Source: Planosporangium mesophilum (GTDB taxonomy: Bacteria; Actinomycetota; Actinomycetes; Mycobacteriales; Micromonosporaceae). Taken from it: 41,457 nt of DNA. This document shows, piece after piece, positions 22,205 through 30,313 of the stretch. The translations under genes were made by a program, and so were the position numbers. The stretch covers positions 1-41,457 of the forward strand of contig NZ_BOON01000067.1 of the NCBI RefSeq assembly GCF_016863255.1, read 5' to 3'. Each line of letters opens with the position of its first letter. Positions within the stretch are counted from its first letter, which is position 1. A model generated the notes under the pieces. The model saw only the letters and a list, made by a program, of their open reading frames with translations, searched no databases and was not told the origin of the DNA.

Positions 22205-23296
22205 TCACGAGCGAGCAGAGGTCAGCTCCGGGCTGCGGTGCACACCCGCCGCGGAGCCGCGCGCCTTGAGCGTCATGACGAACGCGAGCACCCGGGCGAC
22301 CGCGTTGTACAGCTCGGGCGGGACCTCGGCGCCCAGGTCACAGGCCTTGTACAGGGCCCGCGCCAGCGGTACGTCCTGCACCATCGGGATGCGTTTGTCG
22401 GTCGCCACCTGGCGGATGCGGGCCGCCACGGCCCCGGCGCCCTTGGCCACCACCCGCGGTGCGCCCCGGCTCGGGTCGTAGCGCAGCGCGACCGCGACGT
22501 GCGTGGGGTTGACCAGCACGACATCGGCCTTCACGAGGTCGCTCATCATCCGCTGGCGGCTCATCGCCATCTGCCGTGACCGGATGGCGCCCTTGAGCAG
22601 CGGGTCGCCCTCCTGCTGCTTGTGCTCCTGCTTTACCTCGTGCTTGCTCATCTTGATCTGCTTGCCGATGCGCCGGCGGGCCATCGCGTAGTCGGCGGCC
22701 GCCATGACCAGGCCGGCCACGGCGGCGGTCCGGACCAGGGTGAGGACGGTATCGGTGATCAGATCGAGCAGTGCCGGCAGCGGCATCGAGCCGGCGGTGA
22801 CCAGACCGGGCAGCATCACGCGCAGCTGCAGGTACAGGACGATACCCAGGATCGCGGTCTTGACCGTCGCCTTGACGGCCTCCCAGCCCGCCTGCGGGCC
22901 GAACGTCTTCTTCAGGCCCGAGAACGGGTTGAGCCGTTTGAAGTTGGGTTTGAGCAGCTTGGTGGCCGGGCGCAGGCCGCCCTGCGCCGCCGTGGCGGCG
23001 ATGCCGACCGCCAGCATGCCGAGCGCGAGCGGCGCGACCGTCATCGCCCCGTCCTTCAGGCCGGTGACCATGACCTTCATCGCCTTGCCCGGATCGGGAT
23101 CGCTGATCACGGCGGCGGAGAGGAAGAACAGCTTCTCGGCGGTCTTCATGGTGTTGCGGACCAGCATCGGCAGCAGCATGCTCGCGATCAGCAGCCCACC
23201 CCAGGAGCCCAGATCGGGGGTACGCGGGATCTGCCCTTCCTTGCGCGCTTCCCGCTTCCGCTTCTCGGTGGGCTTCTCGGTCTTCTCGCCGCTCAT
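22205..23296 (-). CDS. flhB: Flagellar export switch protein FlhB
   Basis: 363 residues. A charged N-terminus (EKTEKPTEKRKREARKEG, the FlhB hallmark), four membrane helices (about 30-205) and a cytoplasmic domain with the autocleavage motif NPTH at 263-266. After self-cleavage FlhB switches export from hook to filament substrates together with FliK. It is the last gene of the fliM-to-flhB operon and starts 82 nt after the fliR stop. Confidence 0.97.
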   Translation of the reverse strand: MSGEKTEKPTEKRKREARKEGQIPRTPDLGSWGGLLIASMLLPMLVRNTMKTAEKLFFLSAAVISDPDPGKAMKVMVTGLKDGAMTVAPLALGMLAVGIAATAAQGGLRPATKLLKPNFKRLNPFSGLKKTFGPQAGWEAVKATVKTAILGIVLYLQLRVMLPGLVTAGSMPLPALLDLITDTVLTLVRTAAVAGLVMAAADYAMARRRIGKQIKMSKHEVKQEHKQQEGDPLLKGAIRSRQMAMSRQRMMSDLVKADVVLVNPTHVAVALRYDPSRGAPRVVAKGAGAVAARIRQVATDKRIPMVQDVPLARALYKACDLGAEVPPELYNAVARVLAFVMTLKARGSAAGVHRSPELTSARS

Positions 23297-23378
23297 GTCA
23301 CCTCCCCGGGGTGCCGGACGCCGCGCGGATCGGGGCGGCGCAGCGGGCGTGACGGGGTCGACGGGCGCAGGTGCCGGT

Positions 23379-24155
23379 TCACGCTCCGATCGCCTCCAGG
23401 ACGGCCTTGACGGACTTGTCGACGAGGCTGCCGACGGCCTGCGGGAGCATGGTCATCGCCAGGCCCACCCCGCCCAGGGTCAACATGATCTTCACCGGGA
23501 AGCCGAGGGAGAACGCGTTCAGCGCCGGCGCCACCCGGGACAGCAGCCCGAGTCCGATGTCGGCGCAGAACAGCACGGCGATCAGCGGGCCGGCGATCTG
23601 GATGGCCGACAGGAACATCTCGGCGACGCCGGTGGTGACGAGGTGCTCGAGGTTGCGCAGGGACAGCGTGCCGTCCAGCGGGAGCACGTTGTACGAGGTG
23701 GTGAAGCCACGCAGGACGAGCTGGTGTCCGTCGGTCACGAACAGCAGCGTGACCGCGATGAGGTTGTAGAAGCGGCCGAAGATGCCGCTGCCGCCGTTGC
23801 CGGCCGAGCCCATCGGGTCGAACGCGAACGCCAGCGACATGCCGCCGAACAGGTCGATCAGGTTGCCGGCGGCCGAGACCGCGGCGAACAGCAGCGCGGT
23901 CAGGAAGCCCAGCGCGGTCCCCACGACCACCTGCTCGGCGACGCTGACGACCAGCCCGGCCGTGTCGTCCAGCGAGGGCACCTTGTTCACCAGGGACGGC
24001 ACCACCGGCAGCGCGATCGCGACCGAGAGCAGCGCCTTGACCTGGGCCGGCACCACGTTGGAGTTGAACGGCGGCGAGATGGTCAGCCAGGCGGCAGCCC
24101 GTACCGAGGCCAGCAGCAGCGCGGTGAACTCCGCGGCCGGAAAGGACAGGTTCAT
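23379..24155 (-). CDS. fliR: Flagellar export gate protein FliR
   Basis: 258 residues, about five to six hydrophobic helices, normal FliR length. Typical features are SPPFNSNVVPAQVKALLSVAIAL near residue 26-48 and, near the C-terminus, APALNAFSLGFPVKIMLTL. It is part of the FliPQR core of the export gate. It follows fliQ by 67 nt. Confidence 0.95.
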   Translation of the reverse strand: MNLSFPAAEFTALLLASVRAAAWLTISPPFNSNVVPAQVKALLSVAIALPVVPSLVNKVPSLDDTAGLVVSVAEQVVVGTALGFLTALLFAAVSAAGNLIDLFGGMSLAFAFDPMGSAGNGGSGIFGRFYNLIAVTLLFVTDGHQLVLRGFTTSYNVLPLDGTLSLRNLEHLVTTGVAEMFLSAIQIAGPLIAVLFCADIGLGLLSRVAPALNAFSLGFPVKIMLTLGGVGLAMTMLPQAVGSLVDKSVKAVLEAIGA

Positions 24156-24222
24156 GCCCCGGCCTCGTTCCGCTCGGCCGGGCCATGAGACCCGAGGATG
24201 CCGAGCTCTCTGATTCGCTTGC

Positions 24223-24498
24223 TCATGCGCTCTTGATCAGGTTGGGGATCTGGGCGAACAGCATCTCCGTGAACGTGACCATCTCGTGCAGCATCCAGTT
24301 GCCGGTCAGCAGCAGCGCCACCCCGATGCCGATCGCCTTCGGTACGAAGGACAGCGTCGCTTCCTGGATCTGGGTCACCGACTGGAACAGCGACACGGCG
24401 AAGCCGATCAGCAGCGCGGTGAGCAGTACCGGCGCGCCCAGCTTGGCGGCCACGGTCATGGTCTGCAGACCGATGTGGATGATCTGGTTGTCGGTCAT
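24223..24498 (-). CDS. fliQ: Flagellar export gate protein FliQ
   Basis: 91 residues with two membrane helices (about 16-38 and 54-74) and the FliQ patterns LLIGFAVSLFQSVTQIQEATLSFVPK. Normal length. It is placed between fliP and fliR as in most bacteria; the published A. missouriensis cluster is reported to have fliQ outside the main cluster. Confidence 0.96.
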   Translation of the reverse strand: MTDNQIIHIGLQTMTVAAKLGAPVLLTALLIGFAVSLFQSVTQIQEATLSFVPKAIGIGVALLLTGNWMLHEMVTFTEMLFAQIPNLIKSA

Positions 24499-24511
24499 GA
24501 GTGGTGGGCCC

Positions 24512-25384
24512 CTAGCGGTAGCTGGCGACCAGGGCGGTGACGACCAGCCCCCAGCCGTTGACGAGAACGAAGAGCAGCAACTTGAACGGCATTGACACGG
24601 TCACCGGGGGCAGCATCATCATGCCCAGACTCATCAGCGAGGCCGACACGATCATGTCGATGACCAGGAACGGGATGTAGATGACGAAGCCGATGATGAA
24701 CGCGGCCCGCAGCTCCGAAAGGGCGAAGGCCGGCACCAGCGTCGACAGTGGTACGTCGTCGCGGTTCTTCGGCAGCGGGCGGTCGGCGACCTTGGTGAAC
24801 AGTGCCAGCTCGTCCTTGCGGGTGTGGTTGAGCATGAACTCGCGCAGCGGCTTGACACCGTCGTTGAACGCCACGCTCTGGGTCTTCTCGCCCTTGAGGT
24901 AGGGCTGCACGCCCTGCGAGTTCATCTCCGACATGACCGGGCCCATGACGAAGAGGCTGATGAACAGCGCGAGCCCGGCGAGGACCTGGTTGGGCGGCAC
25001 GGTGGTCAGGCCGAGCGCGTTGCGGGTGATGCTCAGGACCACGAAGATCTTGGTGAAGCTGGTGCACAGCAGCAGCAGGGCGGGGGCGACCGACAGCACG
25101 GTCAGCGCGATCAGGACGACGATCGACTGGCTCGGCTTGCCGTTCGTACCGCCCACGTTGACGGTGACCGTGCCCTGCGGCTCGGCCGGTGCGCCTGGCG
25201 GGGTCGGCGGCGTCGGCGCCTGCGGGACGGTGCCGAAGGCCGGCGCCGTGACGAGGGCGGGCGCCGTGACGAGGGCGGGCGCCTTGACTGCCACCGGCGC
25301 TGCCGACGCCACCCCGGGCGTACCGAGCAGCAGTGCCGCGCCGACGCCGAGGGTGGCGAGGGCCAGGCGGATCGGGTGCCTCAC
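24512..25384 (-). CDS. fliP: Flagellar export gate protein FliP with extended N-terminus
   Basis: 290 residues from GTG 25384 (GTGA overlap with fliO). A signal peptide (about 1-29, ending GVASAAP) is followed by an Ala/Pro/Val-rich stretch with TAPALV repeats (about 33-85), then the FliP core (about 86-290) with SFTKIFVVLSITRNALG, the conserved loop and FIPFLVIDMIVSASLMSLGMMMLPP-like region near 235-260. The core length is normal; the 50-residue spacer is extra. It anchors the FliPQR pore. Confidence 0.95.
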   Translation of the reverse strand: MRHPIRLALATLGVGAALLLGTPGVASAAPVAVKAPALVTAPALVTAPAFGTVPQAPTPPTPPGAPAEPQGTVTVNVGGTNGKPSQSIVVLIALTVLSVAPALLLLCTSFTKIFVVLSITRNALGLTTVPPNQVLAGLALFISLFVMGPVMSEMNSQGVQPYLKGEKTQSVAFNDGVKPLREFMLNHTRKDELALFTKVADRPLPKNRDDVPLSTLVPAFALSELRAAFIIGFVIYIPFLVIDMIVSASLMSLGMMMLPPVTVSMPFKLLLFVLVNGWGLVVTALVASYR

Positions 25385-25800
25385 GACTTGCGTACCGTCC
25401 GTTCGCGCAGGAACTTCAACGTCTGCTTCCAGGTGTCGACGGAGAGCGCCGAGCCGGTGAGCGGCCCGGCCGTCCCGATCGGTGCGGGGGAGTCGAGCGA
25501 CTCCAGCGAGAGCGACTCCCGCTTGAGCGCCACCTCGGGCTGGTACTCCTCGATCACCGACAGCTCGGTCTCGGCGATCAGGCTCACCTGTCCGTCCGTG
25601 ACGCCCAGCACCATCGCCTTGTCGGCGATCCGGACCACCGCCACCGACGAGCCGCGGCTGAGCTGCTGCCGACCGAGTACCTCGATCAGGCCGCCGCCCT
25701 TGCGGATTCCGAGCGGTTTGCGGGCGAGCTTGGCCATGCCCCACATCAGGGCGACGACCACCAGTAGCGAGAAGATGATCCGGATCGTCAGCTCGATCAC
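25381..25800 (-). CDS. fliO: Flagellar assembly protein FliO
   Basis: 139 residues from GTG 25800. One N-terminal membrane helix (about 4-24) and a small cytoplasmic beta domain with GGGLIEVLGRQQLSRGSSVAVVRIADKAMVLGVT, the FliO pattern. FliO assists FliP assembly. It starts 12 nt after fliN and overlaps fliP. Confidence 0.9.
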   Translation of the reverse strand: MIELTIRIIFSLLVVVALMWGMAKLARKPLGIRKGGGLIEVLGRQQLSRGSSVAVVRIADKAMVLGVTDGQVSLIAETELSVIEEYQPEVALKRESLSLESLDSPAPIGTAGPLTGSALSVDTWKQTLKFLRERTVRKS

Positions 25801-25812
25801 GCGCGTACCCCG

Positions 25813-26562
25813 CTACGCCCGCTGCTCGGTGGGCGGAATGATCTCGGTGATCCGGATGCCGAAGTTCTCGTCGATCACGACGACCTCGCCGCGGGCGATG
25901 AGCTTGCCATTGACCAGCAGGTCGGCCGGCCCGCCGGCGGCCCGGTCGAGCTCGACGACGGTACCGGGGGTCAGCGCGAGCAGCTCGCGCACGCTCATGC
26001 GGGTACGCCCCAGCTCGGCGGTGACCTCCATCTCCACGTCGTGGAGCAGGTCGAGGCCGTTGCGCGTGGCGACGGGCCGCTGCGGCTCCGCCGGCGTGTC
26101 GGCCGCGCGGGCGGCGGCGGTCGCGTCGACCTTCACCAGCAGGCCCACCACCCCGTGCACCGCGGTGCCGTCGGTCAGCGGTACCAGCGCCCCACCGGCG
26201 GCGACCAGGGCGGCGAGCGCCTCGGCGGCGTCGGTGACGTTGCCCGGGTCGACGACGACCGGTCCGAGCGTGCCGGCGGCGGCCTCGATGGCCGGCCGTA
26301 CCGCCTGGGTGACGTCCAGCGAGCCGAGCGGGGTGTCGCCGAGGGCGTCGACCAGGTCCTGGGCGACCACGACGAGGATCTCGCCCTCGGCCGCGCCGGC
26401 GAAGCGGGCCCGGATGGCCTGCCCCTCCAGCGAGATGGCGGAGGCGTCCTGGGTGGGGGAGGCGGTCTGCAGCGGGCTGCTCGCCGGCAGCAGGGCCACC
26501 GCGGCTTCGGCCGCCGCGAGCGCTCGGCCCAGGTCCTGCGAGGTGTTGGTGGGGGCGGTCAT
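25813..26562 (-). CDS. fliN: Flagellar switch protein FliN with a long N-terminal domain
   Basis: 249 residues. The C-terminal SpoA/FliN domain (about 165-245) contains [35 protein letters not shown] and [15 protein letters not shown]. The first 150 residues form an extra alanine-rich alpha/beta domain (for example [17 protein letters not shown] and [14 protein letters not shown]). Its layout recalls the CheC-like part of Bacillus FliY, but I do not see a convincing E..N phosphatase helix. FliN/FliY forms the lower C-ring and may bind CheY-P. It overlaps fliM by 4 nt. Confidence 0.92.
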   Translation of the reverse strand: MTAPTNTSQDLGRALAAAEAAVALLPASSPLQTASPTQDASAISLEGQAIRARFAGAAEGEILVVVAQDLVDALGDTPLGSLDVTQAVRPAIEAAAGTLGPVVVDPGNVTDAAEALAALVAAGGALVPLTDGTAVHGVVGLLVKVDATAAARAADTPAEPQRPVATRNGLDLLHDVEMEVTAELGRTRMSVRELLALTPGTVVELDRAAGGPADLLVNGKLIARGEVVVIDENFGIRITEIIPPTEQRA

Positions 26563-27515
26563 CGGCGGTCTTCCTCCTTGGCGGGTGCCACGACGAGGCA
26601 GGCCAGGCGGGAACCCTGGGTGCCCGGCACGGCGTGGGCGAACGTCAGGCCGGCGGTCGTGACCGCGAGCGGCTGCGTGGTCGGGTGGTTGAGCGTGACG
26701 ACGTCACCGGGGCGCAGGTTGATCAGGTCTTCGGGGCGCATGCGCATCTGCTGGAAGCGCACGGCCACGTCGAGCGGGACGCTCTCCATGCCGGCGACGA
26801 GGTTGCGGTGGGCCGCCTCGCGGGCGGCGCGCTGTGCGGGGCTGAGCTGGACGTCGTTGCGGTCGCCCTGCAGCTTCGGGAAGATCATGCCGAACGGCAG
26901 GCAGATCGTCATGACGCACTCCTCGGCACCGACGCGCATCTCGAACGAGGCGACGATGACCGGGTCGGAGGCGCCGCCGGCCTGGACGAACTGCGGGTTG
27001 TACTCGATGCCGGTCAGCTGTGGCCGGGTCGAGGCGATCCCCTCGAAGGCGTACCGAAGCTCACCGAGCATGCGGTCCATCAGGCCGTTGAGCAGCGGTG
27101 CCTCGATCTCGGTCAGCGGCCGCTCCGGCTGCGGTCCACCGGAGCCGCCGAGCATGTGGTCGATCGAGGTCATCGCGATGGCCAGGGAGAACTCGGCGAT
27201 CGCGGTGCCCGGCAGGGGCTCCATGCTGAGCTTGGCCACGATGGTCGGGCTCGACAGCGACGAGATGTACTCGTCGTACGTGAACTGCTCGATGGAGATC
27301 AGTGTGACCTGGGACACTGCCCGCAGGCTGGTCGTCAGGATGGTGGTGAACTGCCGCGCGAACGTCTCGTACGCGATCTGAAGCGTCCGGATGTGTTCAC
27401 GGGACAGGTTGGTCGGGCGTCGGAAGTCGTACGGCTCCGGCCCGGCGCTCTTGCTCCGGCGGTTGATGCGGCCGGCGGTGCGGGACGGGCCGGCCATGGA
27501 CGACGCTTTGGTCAC
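26559..27515 (-). CDS. fliM: Flagellar switch protein FliM without an obvious CheY-binding N-terminus
   Basis: 318 residues from GTG 27515. The CheC-like middle domain (about 40-220) has [18 protein letters not shown] and the C-terminal SpoA domain (about 235-315) has [24 protein letters not shown]. The N-terminal 34 residues are basic and serine-rich and do not contain LSQxEIDxLL, the peptide that binds CheY-P in other bacteria. The GTG lacks a ribosome site and lies 9 nt after the GCCGAT -10, so the message is probably leaderless. First gene of fliM-N-O-P-Q-R-flhB. Confidence 0.95.
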   Translation of the reverse strand: MTKASSMAGPSRTAGRINRRSKSAGPEPYDFRRPTNLSREHIRTLQIAYETFARQFTTILTTSLRAVSQVTLISIEQFTYDEYISSLSSPTIVAKLSMEPLPGTAIAEFSLAIAMTSIDHMLGGSGGPQPERPLTEIEAPLLNGLMDRMLGELRYAFEGIASTRPQLTGIEYNPQFVQAGGASDPVIVASFEMRVGAEECVMTICLPFGMIFPKLQGDRNDVQLSPAQRAAREAAHRNLVAGMESVPLDVAVRFQQMRMRPEDLINLRPGDVVTLNHPTTQPLAVTTAGLTFAHAVPGTQGSRLACLVVAPAKEEDRR

Positions 27516-27524
27516 GTCGCCACC

Positions 27525-27550
27525 ATCGGCCGACCCGGGCCCGGCTTGAG
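27525..27550 (-). promoter_or_regulatory. Flagellar-type promoter of the fliM operon
   Basis: On the minus strand: CTCA (27550-27547), 16 nt, GCCGAT (27530-27525), then 9 nt to GTG 27515. It is identical in geometry to the EAL-HDOD promoter. Confidence 0.82.
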
Positions 27551-27622
27551 AAAACCGTGTCAGGTGATTGGGTGGTACCCGGTATCCGGTAGGTGGGCGT
27601 CACGCTAATCGCATGAAACGGG

Positions 27623-28060
27623 CTATTGCATCACAAATTCCGTAAAGTACACGTCCATGACATGACCCTCGTACGCCTCGTTGATCTTCTTGCGCAGCTC
27701 GGCCTTGGCCTTGTCGCGGGCCTCGTTGGAGGCCAGCTCGGCGAGCGGCCGGTTGCTGAACTGGGAGATGGCGATGTCCAGCGCCTTGCTGCCGTCCGGC
27801 TCCTCGGTGGCGTCCAGCGTCGCCTGCAGGGACAGCTTGAGCTTGAGGAAGTGCCCGTCGGCCAGGTTGAGCGTGATCGCTTCCAGGGCGACGACCTTGC
27901 CCGGCTCCGGTGCCTTGGGTGCGCTGGGTCCGCTGAAGAACGCGAAGTACCCGCCGGCACCGCCGCCGAGCAGCACCACCACCGCGGCCACGATGATGAT
28001 CAGCATCTTCTTCTTCGACTTCTTCGGCGCCTCTTCGGCGGCCTTCTCTTCCTTAGCCAT
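27623..28060 (-). CDS. fliL: Flagellar basal-body-associated protein FliL
   Basis: 145 residues. A Lys/Glu-rich cytoplasmic N-terminus, one membrane helix (about 20-43), then the periplasmic-side/external FliL domain with ITLNLADGHFLKLKLSLQ and RPLAELASNEARDKAKAELRKKIN. The C-terminus VYFTEFVMQ is the standard FliL ending. It supports stator function. Starts 30 nt after motB. Confidence 0.95.
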   Translation of the reverse strand: MAKEEKAAEEAPKKSKKKMLIIIVAAVVVLLGGGAGGYFAFFSGPSAPKAPEPGKVVALEAITLNLADGHFLKLKLSLQATLDATEEPDGSKALDIAISQFSNRPLAELASNEARDKAKAELRKKINEAYEGHVMDVYFTEFVMQ

Positions 28061-28090
28061 GATCTTTCCTTCGTTCGCGCGGGAGCGGGG

Positions 28091-28993
28091 TCAGTTGGGG
28101 CCGGCTGCCGACGGCAGCAGCGCGCGCTCCGCGGGTGGCAGCGTGGACAGGACGACGATGTCGACGCGCCGATTGAGCTGCGGTGCCCTGGGGTCGCTCG
28201 GGTCGTACAGCGGCCGTTCGCCCGCGAAGCCGGAGACCGACAGCCGCGAGGACGGCAGGTGGCCGTTGTTGATCAGGTACCGCGCCACCATGGAGGCGCG
28301 GGCCGACGACAGTTCCCAGGCGCTGGGGTAGTTCATCGTCGGTACCGGAAGCTGGTTGGTGTGCCCGTCCACTTCGATCTTGTTCGGGAGCGGGGTCAGC
28401 GCCGGTGCCACCGAGTCCAGGATCCGTCGGCCCGCCGCGAGCAGGTCGGCACGGTCACCGGCGAAGATCACCTCGCTGGTCACGATCGTGACGACCAGGC
28501 CGCGCTCGTCGATACCGAAGCGGATGGCCTCCTGCATGCCCTGCCGCTTCGCCGCCTCGAGAATCTGTTGCTTGATCTTCTCGAGGTTCGCGACCTCCTG
28601 CTGCGCGGATTGCTGCATCCGCTGCTGGCGGGCCCGGTCGGCGTCCTGGACGGCCTTCTGCAGCGCCGGGTCCTGAGCCTGCTGGGGCTCGGCCGGGATC
28701 TTGCCGACCCCGGCCGCGACATCGATGGCGCTGCTCGAACCGCCCGCGGTCTGCACGGAGTTGTTGGTGCCCGACATGATCGCCGGGGCGCCGAAGCCCT
28801 TGGCCAGGCCGTCGCGCAGCGCGGTGAACTTCTTGGCGTCGACCGAGCTCATCGCGAACAGTACGACGAAGAGCACCATCAGCAGCGTCAGCATGTCCGC
28901 GTACGTGACCAGCCACCGCTCGTGGTTCTCGTGCTCCTCCTCGTGCCCGCCGGACCTCTTGTGGTGACCCTTGGACGCCTTGTGGTTGCTCAT
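28091..28993 (-). CDS. motB: Flagellar stator protein MotB
   Basis: 300 residues. A charged His/Glu-rich N-terminus, one membrane helix with the proton-binding Asp33 (LVTYADMLTLLMVLF), a plug/linker and a long helical region (about 110-165), and an OmpA-type peptidoglycan-binding domain (about 185-290) ending NRRVDIVV. Asp33 suggests a proton-driven motor. Starts 34 nt after motA. Confidence 0.96.
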   Translation of the reverse strand: MSNHKASKGHHKRSGGHEEEHENHERWLVTYADMLTLLMVLFVVLFAMSSVDAKKFTALRDGLAKGFGAPAIMSGTNNSVQTAGGSSSAIDVAAGVGKIPAEPQQAQDPALQKAVQDADRARQQRMQQSAQQEVANLEKIKQQILEAAKRQGMQEAIRFGIDERGLVVTIVTSEVIFAGDRADLLAAGRRILDSVAPALTPLPNKIEVDGHTNQLPVPTMNYPSAWELSSARASMVARYLINNGHLPSSRLSVSGFAGERPLYDPSDPRAPQLNRRVDIVVLSTLPPAERALLPSAAGPN

Positions 28994-29027
28994 GCCGGCG
29001 CCTCACGCGGGGTGCGGCCGGCGCGCA

Positions 29028-29801
29028 TCAGGCGGCCTTCTTCTTGGGCTCGGCCGAGCCCGGCGGCAGCAGGCTGCGCAGCTTCTGGGCGACGAGACGC
29101 GGGTTGGCGCCGGCCTGGATGTTGATGATGCCGGCGATCACCAGCTCCATCTGGTTGCACTCGACCTCGGATACCCGCTTGAGCCGGTTGCCGATCGGCA
29201 GCCACATCACGTTGGCGGCCAGGATGCCCCACAGGGTGGCGACGAACGCCGCCGCGATCATGTGGCCGAGCTGTTCGGGCTGGCTGAGGTTGGACAGCAC
29301 GTGGACCAGGCCGATGACGGTACCGATGATGCCGATGGTGGGCGCGAAGCCGCCCATGTCGGTGAAGATCTTCGCGCCGGCCTTGTCGGCCTTGCGCTTC
29401 GCGTCGACCTCGCCCTCCAGGATCTCGCGCAGCTCCTCGGAGTCGGTACCGTCGATGGCGAGTTGCAGGCCGCGCTTGAGGAACGGGTCTTCGACGTCCT
29501 TCATCGCGTCCTCGAGAGCCAGCAGACCCTCGCGGCGGGCCTTCTCGGCCAGCTTGACCATCGTCTCGACCAGCTCGTCGGGCTTGCCGGGCTTGGCGAC
29601 GAACGCCTTCTTCAGCTGGTTGATGAAGCCGGTGGTGTCGCGCATGATGCCGCTGGCCATGCCGACGCCGAAGGTGCCGACGAACACCAGGATCAGCGGT
29701 GCCGGCAGCATGATGTGCGAGATCGGCGTGCCCTCGAGGGTCATCGCCATGAAGATGGCGGCGAACGCGACGCCGACACCGATGAGGCTTGCCGGATCCA
29801 T
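29028..29801 (-). CDS. motA: Flagellar stator protein MotA
   Basis: 257 residues with four membrane helices and a cytoplasmic loop (about 70-150). Family features are GFAPTIGIIGTVIGLVHVLSNL near residue 150-172 (with the conserved prolines) and FVATLWGILAANVMWLPIGNRL. ATGA overlap with flbD. Its C-terminus ends in a KKK tail. Confidence 0.96.
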   Translation of the reverse strand: MDPASLIGVGVAFAAIFMAMTLEGTPISHIMLPAPLILVFVGTFGVGMASGIMRDTTGFINQLKKAFVAKPGKPDELVETMVKLAEKARREGLLALEDAMKDVEDPFLKRGLQLAIDGTDSEELREILEGEVDAKRKADKAGAKIFTDMGGFAPTIGIIGTVIGLVHVLSNLSQPEQLGHMIAAAFVATLWGILAANVMWLPIGNRLKRVSEVECNQMELVIAGIINIQAGANPRLVAQKLRSLLPPGSAEPKKKAA

Positions 29802-30097
29802 CAGCGCTCCCTGCGGTGAAGCTGGACGACGTTGGTTGGGTCTTCGCCCTCGGCGCCCTCGTCGGGTACGGGCTCGCGGTGCGCCTCCGCGGGCTGGCCG
29901 ACCATCTGCTGGGCGTCGGCGACCACGGACGCGCGGTACCGTCGGATCAGCGCGACCAGTTCGGCCAGCGACTCACTCACGACGTACTTCGTGCCGTCCA
30001 CCAGCGTGATGACCGTGTCGGGCGTGGAGTCGGCGCGTTCGACCAGGTCGGGGTTGAGCGCGAAGACGGGGCCGTTCAGGCGCGTCAGGAGTATCAC
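29801..30097 (-). CDS. flbD: FlbD-family flagellar protein
   Basis: 98 residues from GTG 30097 (AAGGA 9 nt upstream). The N-terminal 60 residues (VILLTRLNGPVFALNPDLVE, TPDTVITLVDGTKYVVSES) match the small FlbD/SwrD family found just before motA in Gram-positive bacteria; SwrD raises motor torque in Bacillus. The C-terminal 35 residues are a variable tail. It is the first gene of flbD-motA-motB-fliL. Confidence 0.9.
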   Translation of the reverse strand: MILLTRLNGPVFALNPDLVERADSTPDTVITLVDGTKYVVSESLAELVALIRRYRASVVADAQQMVGQPAEAHREPVPDEGAEGEDPTNVVQLHRRER

Positions 30098-30198
30098 GGT
30101 GGTCCGTCCTTGGAGCGGGTGGTCGGGCGGCGGCCCCGCCGCGGCTCGTGGCCGGCGGCGCGACAGTCTGGGGACCCATCCTTGGGTCTGCCGGTAAC

Positions 30199-30224
30199 AT
30201 CGGCGGATTTGGGGACGGGCTGAG
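30199..30224 (-). promoter_or_regulatory. Flagellar-type promoter of flbD-motAB-fliL
   Basis: On the minus strand: CTCA (30224-30221), 16 nt, GCCGAT (30204-30199). The leader to flbD is about 95 nt and includes a GC-rich inverted repeat near 30127-30157. Confidence 0.78.
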
Positions 30225-30245
30225 GGATTGTCGGCCGATACGGAC

Positions 30246-30292
30246 GCGGGGGCGGCGAACCGGCTGACGGGCAACCGGCTCACCACCCCCGC
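30246..30292 (-). terminator. Possible terminator after flgE
   Basis: Arms 30246-30255 and 30283-30292 pair at 9 of 10 positions, with a 27-nt loop that contains the direct repeat AACCGGCT twice. It is located 22 nt after the flgE stop and just upstream of the flbD promoter. Confidence 0.35.
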
Positions 30293-30313
30293 AGGCGTGG
30301 CGGCCCGAGGCGA

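Noticed and set aside
24824-26662. A 612-codon plus-strand frame opposite fliP, fliO and fliN
   Set aside because: Ser/Thr/Arg/Ala-rich translation with no domain, fully antisense to recognised flagellar genes.
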